Shown here piece by piece: positions 1 to 6,185 of a stretch of DNA of 9,639 bases (position 1 is the stretch's first letter; each line of letters opens with the position of its first letter). This stretch comes from Spirochaetota bacterium (GTDB taxonomy: Bacteria; Spirochaetota; Spirochaetia; DSM-27196; PWMO01), in the NCBI GenBank assembly GCA_009908925.1, contig JAAAOH010000369.1:1-9639 (forward strand), given 5' to 3'. A program made the translations under genes and the position numbers. The notes beneath the pieces are model-generated. The model ran no database searches. It had not been told where the DNA came from and saw only the letters and a program-made list of their open reading frames with translations.

Positions 1-49
1 AGAATAGGAAAAATCAGTCTGCTGTGTCGGCTATATGTATTCAAATGAT

Positions 50-64
50 GCGATTATTGATCGC
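50..64 (-). other. Short 5'-leader hairpin
   Basis: A perfect 5-bp inverted repeat (GCGAT / ATCGC, loop of 5) sits at the expected start of the transcript fired leftward from the promoter at 73-101, whose start would be near base 66. It would fold at the extreme 5' end of that RNA. Such hairpins can stabilise mRNA or be part of a leader element. The remaining bases 1-49 show no start codon with a ribosome binding site on either strand, so the gene served lies beyond the window. Confidence 0.3.
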
Positions 65-72
65 GGAATTTT

Positions 73-101
73 ACTCTACGACCCCTCCGGGGATCTGTCA
101 A
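73..101 (-). promoter_or_regulatory. Strong sigma70-type promoter reading leftward out of the window
   Basis: On the minus strand a perfect -35 box TTGACA (101 to 96) is followed by a 17-bp spacer and a -10 box TAGAGT (78 to 73; 4 of 6 consensus bases). Transcription would start near base 66 and leave the window at base 1. It lies just past the terminator of the purine permease gene, so it should serve a separate leftward gene. The spacer holds an 11-bp inverted repeat (CCCC-TCC-GGGG, 82-92) centred exactly on the spacer midpoint, a possible operator. Confidence 0.6.
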
Positions 102-142
102 GCAAAACAAACCGGGCACGGCCGGGCCGGCCGGCCACGCCC
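97..142 (-). terminator. Intrinsic terminator of the purine permease gene
   Basis: Read on the minus strand, an inverted repeat (arms 142-133 and 123-114, loop of 9) forms a 10-bp stem rich in G and C. Two of its pairs are G-U, so it closes fully only in the leftward RNA; on the plus strand these become A-C mismatches. A T-rich tail (GGTTTGTTTTGCTT, 113 to 100) follows. It starts 8 bases past the permease stop codon. The strand-specific pairing, tail and position agree with rho-independent termination of the permease transcript. Confidence 0.65.
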
Positions 143-149
143 GAAAATC

Positions 150-1439
150 TCAAAGGAAGAAGGAAACGATGAGCACTGCGGCCACGATGTACGTGGCAAC
201 GCTGATTTCCTTCCCCTTGCCGAAGAGCACCTTGAGAATGACGTAGGAGGCCAATCCCCATACGATACCTTCGGCGATGCTGTAGGAAAGGGGCATCATG
301 ACGATCGCCAGGAACGCCGGCACGGATTCGGTAACCTCGGAGAAATTGATCTCCCGCACCGGGCTGATCATGAATACACCGACCAGAACGAGAGCCGGGG
401 CGGTTGCCGCGCCCGGAACCACCAGAAACAACGGGCTCAGGAACAGCGCCAGCGCGAACAGTACGGCGGTGGTTAGGGCGGTGAGGCCGGTTCGCCCGCC
501 TTCCTCGACGCCCGCTGCGCTCTCGACGTAGGTGGTTACGGTGGAGGTACCGAAGATGGCGCCCGCCGTGGTACCGATCGAGTCGGCGAGCAGGGCCTGC
601 TTGGCCCGGGGAATCTGCCCGTCCGGTGTCATGACTCCGGCCTTGGTGGACACGCCGATGAGCGTTCCTACCGTGTCGAAGATATCCACGAAGAGAAAGG
701 TGAAGAGCACGATCAGCATGTCGGCGGTGAAAACCTGACTGAAGTCGAACTGGAAGAATATCGGTGCCAGGGACGGGGGCGCGGAGAATACGCGGAACCC
801 TTCGACGTTGGTGACGCCCAGCGGTATTCCGATGATGGTGGTCGCAATGATGCCCCACAGCAGGGCGCCCTTCACCTTGTAGGCCATCAGGGTTGCCGTC
901 AATATGAGGCCAATGACTGCCAGCAGCGAAACAGGCTCTCCGATGTTGCCGAGGGCCACGAGGGTCGCGTCGTCATTGACAATGATGTTGGCGTTCTGCA
1001 ACCCGATGAAGGCGATGAACAGGCCGATACCGACCGATACCGCCCGCTTGATGTTCATCGGAATCAGATTGATGATCGCCTCCCGGACGTTGAGCAGCGT
1101 AAGGACGATGAAGATGATACCTTCGATGAACACCGCGGTCAGCGCAAGCTGCCAGCTGTAGCCCATCCCGATGACCACGCCGAACGCGAAAAAGGCGTTC
1201 AGTCCCATCCCCGGGGCAAGGGCATAGGGGAGCTTCGCGACCAGCGCCATCACGAGTGTGGCAACCATCGACGCCAGTGCGGTGGCAGTGAATACCGAGT
1301 CCGCCGGCATGCCGGCCGCGGAGAGGATCCCCGGATTGACTGCAAGGATGTACGCCATCGTCAGGAAGGTTGTGGCCCCGGCAATGATCTCCGTTCGCAC
1401 AGTCGTGTTGTTACTCTTCAACTGAAAGAACTTCTCCAT
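150..1439 (-). CDS. NCS2/AzgA-type purine (adenine/guanine/hypoxanthine) permease
   Basis: A 429-residue inner-membrane protein, a usual length for the AzgA/PbuG branch of the NCS2 nucleobase permeases, which import hypoxanthine, guanine or adenine by proton symport. Recognisable family blocks, in order: EIIAGATTFLTMAYILAVNP (17-36), GLNAFFAF (79-86), the cytoplasmic/half-helix block FDTVGTLIG (254-262), ADSIGT (285-290), GTSTVTTYVESAAGV (297-311) with GGRTG (314-318), and SIAEGIVWG (387-395). About a dozen hydrophobic segments are visible. The ATG start is set by a GGAG box 8 bases upstream (1448-1451). The gene is divergent from adenine deaminase and has its own terminator, so it is probably monocistronic. 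With adenine deaminase next door, adenine or hypoxanthine uptake is likely; the exact base cannot be read from sequence. Family is certain, substrate is inferred. Confidence 0.95.
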   Translation of the reverse strand: MEKFFQLKSNNTTVRTEIIAGATTFLTMAYILAVNPGILSAAGMPADSVFTATALASMVATLVMALVAKLPYALAPGMGLNAFFAFGVVIGMGYSWQLALTAVFIEGIIFIVLTLLNVREAIINLIPMNIKRAVSVGIGLFIAFIGLQNANIIVNDDATLVALGNIGEPVSLLAVIGLILTATLMAYKVKGALLWGIIATTIIGIPLGVTNVEGFRVFSAPPSLAPIFFQFDFSQVFTADMLIVLFTFLFVDIFDTVGTLIGVSTKAGVMTPDGQIPRAKQALLADSIGTTAGAIFGTSTVTTYVESAAGVEEGGRTGLTALTTAVLFALALFLSPLFLVVPGAATAPALVLVGVFMISPVREINFSEVTESVPAFLAIVMMPLSYSIAEGIVWGLASYVILKVLFGKGKEISVATYIVAAVLIVSFFL

Positions 1440-1447
1440 AGTCCCTG

Positions 1448-1451
1448 CTCC
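1448..1451 (-). promoter_or_regulatory. Ribosome binding site of the purine permease
   Basis: On the minus strand GGAG stands 8 bases before the ATG at 1439, a standard Shine-Dalgarno placement that fixes the start. Confidence 0.65.
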
Positions 1452-1488
1452 ATTCTGGATAAGATTGTGACCTTACCGACGCTTCGGA

Positions 1489-1556
1489 GATGAGGTCATC
1501 GACAGATTAACCCTGCACCGCATTAGGCGCAACTCGAAAACGTCGACGATCACCTC
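1489..1556. repeat. Inverted pair of similar 13-base sites (candidate operators) between permease and adenine deaminase
   Basis: The motif TGAGGTnATCGnC occurs on the plus strand at 1491-1503 and again on the minus strand at 1557-1545, matching at 11 of 13 positions, with centres about 54 bp apart (roughly five helical turns). The left copy lies within a perfect palindrome GATGA-GG-TCATC (1489-1500). The pair brackets a weak leftward promoter-like sequence (1504-1532). This is what a purine-responsive regulator might use in the divergent control region, but no regulator gene is present here and the match could be chance. Confidence 0.3.
1504..1532 (-). promoter_or_regulatory. Possible promoter of the purine permease
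   Basis: On the minus strand TTGCGC (1532 to 1527), a 17-base spacer and TAATCT (1509 to 1504) form a weak sigma70-like promoter, each box matching consensus at 3 to 4 positions. The start would be near 1497, giving a leader of about 58 bases before the permease ATG. The palindrome at 1489-1500 would overlap the start site. I chose it as the best-spaced candidate; it is not strong. Confidence 0.3.
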
Positions 1557-1606
1557 AAACGAGGGGAAAATCGACCCTGCTCGTCTGCAGCGACCACAGT
1601 TTTCAC

Positions 1607-1635
1607 TTGTCGACCGGGGAAACCGGGGCTAAGCT
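1607..1635 (+). promoter_or_regulatory. Possible promoter of adenine deaminase
   Basis: TTGTCG (1607-1612), a 17-base spacer and TAAGCT (1630-1635) resemble a sigma70 promoter. Transcription would start near 1642, right at the ribosome binding site, giving an unusually short leader of about 17 bases. No purine riboswitch core was recognised upstream. Weak evidence. Confidence 0.3.
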
Positions 1636-1642
1636 TGAGCCC

Positions 1643-1648
1643 AAGGAG
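1643..1648 (+). promoter_or_regulatory. Ribosome binding site that sets the adenine deaminase start
   Basis: AAGGAG lies 10 bases before the ATG at 1659. It falls inside the longer reading frame that begins with a TTG at 1635, so it favours the ATG and rejects the TTG as start. Confidence 0.75.
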
Positions 1649-1658
1649 ACGGCACGCG

Positions 1659-3398
1659 ATGAACGGCAACAGGCTGGATAAGAAACGACTGATCGAGGTG
1701 GCTACCGGCCGCAAGCGCGCCGAGTTGGTCCTCAAGAACGCCCGGATCGTCAACGTCTACACACACGAGGTCGTCGACGGCAGCCTCGCCGTCGACCAGG
1801 GCTATATCGCCGGTATCGGCGCCTACGACGGGCGTGAGGAGCACGATCTCGGCGGCCGCTACCTCCTCCCCGGATTGATCGACAGCCACGTGCATATCGA
1901 GTCCTCCCTGCTGTCACCGGAACAGTTCGCCCGACTCGTCGTACCCCACGGCACCACCTCCGTGGTCGCGGATCCGCACGAGATCGCGAATGTCGCCGGG
2001 CTCGAAGGTATTCGCTACATGATCGAAACCTCGCGGGAGCTTCCACTCGACGTGTACTTCATGCTGCCTTCCTGCGTTCCCGCCGCCGCGTTCGAGAATG
2101 CCGGAGCCGTGCTCGACGCGGCAGCCCTCGGCGAGCTTATCGACCACGAGGCGGTTCTCGGACTCGGCGAAGTAATGGACTACCCCGCCCTCGCCCGGGG
2201 CGACGAGGGGCTGCTTGCAAAGATCGCCCTCGCGGCTGATCGGAACAAGCCGATCGACGGCCATGCGCCCATGGTAGAAGGACGCGGACTTTCCGCCTAT
2301 CGCGCCGCGGGGGTGGAAACGGATCACGAGTGCTCCACCCTCGACGAGATGCGAGACCGGCTTCGCCTCGGCATGCGGGTGCTCATTCGAGAGGGTTCGG
2401 CCGCCCGCAACCTCTCCGAGCTCATTCGAGGGGTGGACGCCACCACGGCCCACAAGTGCTCGTTCTGCACCGACGACAAGCAACCGGCGGAGATCATGAA
2501 CGAAGGCCACATCGATTACAGTGTACGGCTCGCCATCGAGAATGGACTCGATGCAATCACCGCCGTTCAGCTGGCCACGGTAAACGCCGCCGAAGGGTAC
2601 GGACTCACGGGCAAGGGTGCGCTCACCCCGGGCTTTCACGCCGACCTCATCGTCGTTGACGATCTCAGGAGCTTCACCGTTGAAGAGGTGTACAAGAACG
2701 GGCGCCTCGTGGCCCGCAACCACACGCCCGAGTTTTCGGTGCCCGTGCCCGATACGGGCGCCGTAAGCGGCAGCGTCACTATTCCGAAGCTCACCGAAGA
2801 ATCGTTTCGGCTGAAGCTCAAAGGCGACATGGCGACCGTCATTCACGTGCACCCGAAAAGCCTCATCACCGAACGGGCGGTCCGAAAGGTTTCCACCAAT
2901 GCAGCCGGCGTCTTCGTTCACGAGGACAAGCTCGATATCTGCCGCCTTGCCGTCATCGAGCGACACCGGGGCAATGGGAACATCGGACTCGGGCTGGTGG
3001 AGGGGTTCGAGCTTCACGGCGGCGCGATTGCCACGACCATCGCCCACGATTCGCACAATCTCATCATTCTCGGCGACTCCGACGCCGACATGCTTGCCGC
3101 GGCCCTGGAGCTCGAGCGCTGCGGCGGGGGTATGACCATCAGCAAGGGCGGGAAGATACTCGACACCCTCGAGCTGCCCATAGCAGGGCTGATGTCCAAC
3201 CGCAGCGGTGACGAGGTCAGCCGGCGCCTCGCCGCGATAAACCGGCTTGCCTATGAAGAGCTCTCGGTCAACCCCGCCGTCGATCCGTTCATGGGGCTCT
3301 CGTTTCTGGCACTGCCGGTAATCCCGGAGCTGCGCCTGACCGACCAGGGACTCTTCGACGTAAACGCCTTCGAGCTCGTCGATATCAACGTGCAATGA
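1659..3398 (+). CDS. ade: Adenine deaminase
   Basis: Hydrolyses adenine to hypoxanthine and ammonia in the cytoplasm, a purine salvage and degradation step. The 579-residue protein has the usual length and two-part layout of bacterial AdeC: an amidohydrolase TIM barrel followed by the C-terminal adenine deaminase domain. Visible metal-site motifs are DSHVHIES (75-82, ligands H77 and H79), DPHE (105-108), GLGEVMD (168-174, with the bridging Glu), DGHAP (200-204), TDHE (221-224) and FCTDDK (269-274, catalytic Asp). The C-terminal domain carries RHRGNGNIGLG (435-445) and IAHDSHN (461-467). The ATG at 1659 is preferred over an in-frame TTG at 1635 because of the AAGGAG at 1643-1648. Its last codons overlap the start of carbamate kinase (ATGA at 3395-3398), which implies one transcript and translational coupling. 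Divergent from the purine permease that probably supplies its substrate. No key residue looks lost. Confidence 0.96.
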   Translation: MNGNRLDKKRLIEVATGRKRAELVLKNARIVNVYTHEVVDGSLAVDQGYIAGIGAYDGREEHDLGGRYLLPGLIDSHVHIESSLLSPEQFARLVVPHGTTSVVADPHEIANVAGLEGIRYMIETSRELPLDVYFMLPSCVPAAAFENAGAVLDAAALGELIDHEAVLGLGEVMDYPALARGDEGLLAKIALAADRNKPIDGHAPMVEGRGLSAYRAAGVETDHECSTLDEMRDRLRLGMRVLIREGSAARNLSELIRGVDATTAHKCSFCTDDKQPAEIMNEGHIDYSVRLAIENGLDAITAVQLATVNAAEGYGLTGKGALTPGFHADLIVVDDLRSFTVEEVYKNGRLVARNHTPEFSVPVPDTGAVSGSVTIPKLTEESFRLKLKGDMATVIHVHPKSLITERAVRKVSTNAAGVFVHEDKLDICRLAVIERHRGNGNIGLGLVEGFELHGGAIATTIAHDSHNLIILGDSDADMLAAALELERCGGGMTISKGGKILDTLELPIAGLMSNRSGDEVSRRLAAINRLAYEELSVNPAVDPFMGLSFLALPVIPELRLTDQGLFDVNAFELVDINVQ

Positions 3399-4336
3399 GT
3401 AAGAAGATCGTCATCGCCATTGGAGGCAACTCGCTTATCACCGATCCGAAGCACGTGAGCGTGCCGGCCCAGTACGAGGCGGCCTATCTGACGGCGCAGA
3501 ACATGGCGCCCCTGCTCACCTCGCAGCACAAACTGGCGATCGTCCATGGCAACGGTCCGCAGGTCGGCTTCATTCTCCGGCGCGCGGAGCTCGCCCGCGA
3601 GCATCTGCACATGGTTCCGCTCGATTCCTGCGTCGCAGACACCCAGGGTGCGCTCGGGTACAACATCCAGACCGCGGTAAGAAACGTCCTCGGCGGTCTG
3701 CACCAGACTCGCAACGTTACCACCGTCGTCACCGAAGTTCTCGTGGACGCAGATGATCCCTCCTTTCACTCGCCGTCGAAGCCGATCGGCGGTTTCATGG
3801 AAGAGGCAGAGGCGAGGGAGCACGAGCATGCCGACGGCTGGACGGTTATCGAAGATTCGGGCCGCGGCTGGCGTCGGGTCGTGCCCTCGCCCCGGCCCCG
3901 GGAAATCCTGGAGATGGAGGTCATTCGACAGCTCGTCGAAAGCGGTACGGTGACAATCGCCGCCGGGGGCGGGGGAATACCCGTCGTGCGAGACGAGCGT
4001 AACCACTATGCAGGCGTCGAGGCGGTAATCGACAAGGACCTCGCCGCGAGCCTGCTCGCCCGCAGGCTCGATGCGGATGTGTTTCTCATCTCCACCGCCG
4101 TGCCGAAGGTCTCCCTGTACTACGGGACCCCCGATCAGCAAGACCTCGAGGAGATATCCGTCGCCGAGGCCCGCCGCTACATTGCCGAGGGCCATTTCGG
4201 CCGGGGCAGCATGCTTCCGAAGATCGAGGCGATGATCGAGTTCGTCGAGGCAACCGGCCGGGAGGGCGTCATCACCGATCCCGCACACCTCGCCGCGGCG
4301 GCCGCGGGCGGAGCCGGCACCCGGATCGTGCCGTAG
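3395..4336 (+). CDS. arcC: Carbamate kinase
   Basis: Reversibly transfers phosphate from carbamoyl phosphate to ADP, giving ATP, CO2 and ammonia; in catabolism it is the ATP-yielding last step. The 313-residue protein has normal family length. Motifs in order: IGGNSL (9-14; usually GGNAL), HGNGPQVG (51-58), ADTQGALGY (81-89; usually SQGxxGY), PSKPIG (127-132), RRVVPSP (160-166), GGGGIPV (191-197), GVEAVIDKD (207-215) and GSMLPK (271-276). Lysines 129, 214 and 276 match the active-site lysines of characterised carbamate kinases. The ATG overlaps the adenine deaminase stop by 4 bases, so the two are co-translated. No arginine deiminase or ornithine carbamoyltransferase lies next to it, so a purine-linked role (as proposed for the YqeA-type kinases near purine catabolic genes) fits better than the arginine deiminase pathway. 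Enzyme identity is near certain; pathway is inferred. Confidence 0.95.
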   Translation: MSKKIVIAIGGNSLITDPKHVSVPAQYEAAYLTAQNMAPLLTSQHKLAIVHGNGPQVGFILRRAELAREHLHMVPLDSCVADTQGALGYNIQTAVRNVLGGLHQTRNVTTVVTEVLVDADDPSFHSPSKPIGGFMEEAEAREHEHADGWTVIEDSGRGWRRVVPSPRPREILEMEVIRQLVESGTVTIAAGGGGIPVVRDERNHYAGVEAVIDKDLAASLLARRLDADVFLISTAVPKVSLYYGTPDQQDLEEISVAEARRYIAEGHFGRGSMLPKIEAMIEFVEATGREGVITDPAHLAAAAAGGAGTRIVP

Positions 4337-4358
4337 CGGCGGACCGCGGGGGACGTCG

Positions 4359-4396
4359 GGCGGCGGCGCTGCCGACCGCGGCGGGCGCCGGCCGCC
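4359..4396. terminator. GC-rich hairpin between convergent operons, possible bidirectional terminator
   Basis: The 71-bp gap between carbamate kinase and the ABC ATPase stop codons is almost pure G and C. It contains arms 4359-4369 and 4385-4396 that pair over 11 bp with one bulged base and a 15-base loop. Neither side has a clear T tract, so this is not a classic rho-independent terminator. Its position between two converging 3' ends suggests it could slow or stop polymerase, or shield the mRNA ends. Confidence 0.35.
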
Positions 4397-4407
4397 GGGG
4401 CTCTCGC

Positions 4408-5181
4408 TTACTCGAGGCGGAGGAAGGGGATGCGCAGGTCCCCGTGCATCGCTTCGCTGAAGGCGGCATCGTAGAGACGATTCAGGTACTCGGCAGCAAG
4501 CCCCTCGCCGGCCCCGCCGGCGAAGAGAACGGCGCCCTGTTTCATGAGCACTGCGTCGTCTGCAACCTGGCGGGCGTGGAGGGGATCATGGGTGGTGAGA
4601 AGCACCGTGAGGCCTTCGCGCGCCAGCTTCACCACCAGGCGGAATATCCACACCGCGTGCACCGGATCGAGATGGCTCGTGGGCTCATCGAGCAGCAGGA
4701 TCTGCGGTTCCTGCGCGAGCGCCCGTGCCACCGAGACCAGCTGCAACTCCCCCGCGGAGAGCTCCTGCACGTTGCGTTCGGCCAGATGCTCCGCCCCCGC
4801 GAGCTTTGTGGCCCGCCGGGCGGCGGCGAGATCGGTCGCACTCGGGCTTCCCCAGTAGGGGATGCGGGCGGCACGTCCGAGGAGCACGTATTCGAGTACG
4901 GGGTAGTTGAACGGGAGCGACACCGACTGCGAGACGAAGGCAGCGACCCGCCCGAGCTCGCTGCGGTTGTATGCCGAGAGCGGCTTTCCCATCACGCGGA
5001 TCTCCCCATCCTTCGGTGCCAGAAATCCGAGGAGAAGCGCAAGCAGCGTGCTCTTGCCCGAGCCGTTCGGGCCGAGGAGAACCGTCACCCGCCCCGCCAC
5101 GATGTCAAGGTCCACCCCTTCGAACAGTCGGTCGCCGTCCCTGTAGCCAAACGCCAGTTTCCGCACCTCGAGAGCGTTCAT
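4408..5181 (-). CDS. ABC importer ATP-binding protein, FecE-type (iron complex/molybdate class)
   Basis: Cytoplasmic ATPase that powers the adjacent FecCD-type permease. The 257-residue protein shows every nucleotide-binding motif: Walker A GPNGSGKS (37-44), Q-loop Gln85, signature LSAGE (141-145), Walker B ILLLDEP (161-167), D-loop SHLD (169-172) and switch His198 (TTHD). The signature is LSAGE rather than the usual LSGGQ/E, a mild departure. The ATG overlaps the permease stop by 4 bases (5178-5181), with GAGG 8 bases upstream (5190-5193), so it is co-translated as the last gene of the binding protein-permease-ATPase operon. The family (COG1120-like) serves siderophore, haem, cobalamin and, in MolC, molybdate import; ATPase sequence alone does not tell these apart. 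Substrate is argued from neighbours only. Confidence 0.9.
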   Translation of the reverse strand: MNALEVRKLAFGYRDGDRLFEGVDLDIVAGRVTVLLGPNGSGKSTLLALLLGFLAPKDGEIRVMGKPLSAYNRSELGRVAAFVSQSVSLPFNYPVLEYVLLGRAARIPYWGSPSATDLAAARRATKLAGAEHLAERNVQELSAGELQLVSVARALAQEPQILLLDEPTSHLDPVHAVWIFRLVVKLAREGLTVLLTTHDPLHARQVADDAVLMKQGAVLFAGGAGEGLAAEYLNRLYDAAFSEAMHGDLRIPFLRLE

Positions 5182-6185
5182 CGCTTGAACCTCACCTGAC
5201 CGGAGGATAGGAGCGAGAGAAAGAGGGACGCGCCGAGGAGCGAAGTGATGATCCCGAGGGGGATTTCGTACACCATGAGCGAGCGCGCAATGGTGTCACA
5301 GACGACCACCATCACGGCCCCGAGCAGCAGAGACGCCGGGAGGGCGCGATTCCCCTCCACGCCGAAGTAGCGCCGCGCCACGTGGGGGACCAGCAACCCC
5401 ACCCAGCCGATGATCCCCGCAGCAGCGGTAACGCCGGCCGTTGCGGCGGAGGCCGCGACGAGCAGGAGCAACCGCTCCCGGGCGGGGCTGGTACCGATGG
5501 AGTGGGCGGTGAGATCGTCCAGGCTGAGGATACTGAGACGCCAGCGCAGCAGCACGAGAATCAAAAGCGCCGGCGCGACGAGCGGGAGCACCATCAGCGT
5601 CGTTCCCCAGGTCGTTCCCGAAAGCCCCCCGAGCATCCAGAACGTCATCTCCTGCAACTGGGACATCGGGTCGGCAAGGTACTTCAGGATACCGAGCCCC
5701 GAGGCGAACAGCGCCGAGACGGCGATGCCGGAGATGATCATGCGGATAACCCATCCACCGAAACGCAGTCTCCGTGCCACACCGTAGGAGAGGAACAGGC
5801 CGGCCGTGGCAAAGATCACCGCCGATATCTGCACAGCACCGACCACACCGGGAAGCACCAGGATGGCCAGAGCGGCACCAAATGCCGCGCCCTGGGTTAC
5901 CCCCAGGAATCCCGGCTCCACGAGGGGATTGCGAAACAGCATCTGAAAGGCGCAGCCCGAGGCGGCGAGGCTCGCCCCGAGCAGAGCCGCGGTGAGTACC
6001 CGCGGAAGGCGCAGATGCAGGAAGACGGCCCGCGAGGTCTCTGTGGCGAGCAGGGCCGCGGGAGAGCTCAACCCCGGCGCCGGAAACCGCCCGACGAGAA
6101 GCGAGATCGCGAGCGAAAAAAAGACAAGCACGAAGAGCAGCCACATGCCGGTCTGCCGGCTCCGCGGCTGCACCTGATCACTCAA
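5178..6185 (-). CDS. ABC importer permease, FecCD family
   Basis: Inner-membrane channel subunit of a type II ABC importer. The 335-residue protein has a short charged N-terminus, a first helix at about 14-32 and roughly ten hydrophobic segments, as in BtuC/FecCD/MolB proteins. Family blocks: RLPRVLTAALLGASLAASG (59-77), RNPLVEPGFLGVTQGAAFGA (85-104), GIIGWVGLLVPHVAR in the C-terminal half (the loop that contacts the ATPase) and EIPLGIITSLLGASLF near the end. The start is a TTG at 6185 inside the end of the binding-protein gene (8-bp overlap). It is preferred because GGGAG lies 6 bases upstream (6192-6196); the ATG at 6146 would cut most of the cytoplasmic tail and has a worse-spaced GGAG. 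The 3' end overlaps the ATPase by ATGA. Family is sure. Substrate could be a metal chelate, corrinoid or oxyanion; molybdate or tungstate is inferred from the neighbouring mocA-like gene. Confidence 0.92.
   Translation of the reverse strand: MSDQVQPRSRQTGMWLLFVLVFFSLAISLLVGRFPAPGLSSPAALLATETSRAVFLHLRLPRVLTAALLGASLAASGCAFQMLFRNPLVEPGFLGVTQGAAFGAALAILVLPGVVGAVQISAVIFATAGLFLSYGVARRLRFGGWVIRMIISGIAVSALFASGLGILKYLADPMSQLQEMTFWMLGGLSGTTWGTTLMVLPLVAPALLILVLLRWRLSILSLDDLTAHSIGTSPARERLLLLVAASAATAGVTAAAGIIGWVGLLVPHVARRYFGVEGNRALPASLLLGAVMVVVCDTIARSLMVYEIPLGIITSLLGASLFLSLLSSGQVRFKR

Noticed and set aside
1541..1548. Perfect palindrome CGTCGACG as an operator on its own
   Set aside because: Eight-base palindromes rich in G and C are expected by chance in this composition; only its overlap with the inverted pair of longer sites is worth noting.
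1440..1658. Purine riboswitch before adenine deaminase or the permease
   Set aside because: I looked for the conserved three-way-junction core on both strands and did not find it; the predicted leaders are also short.
1914..3395. Long open frame (493 codons) on the minus strand opposite adenine deaminase
   Set aside because: The plus-strand frame carries all adenine deaminase motifs. The antisense frame is a by-product of GC-rich third positions and has no recognisable domain.
3251..4288. 345-codon minus-strand frame across the ade-arcC junction
   Set aside because: It runs antisense through two well-supported genes and has no family signature.
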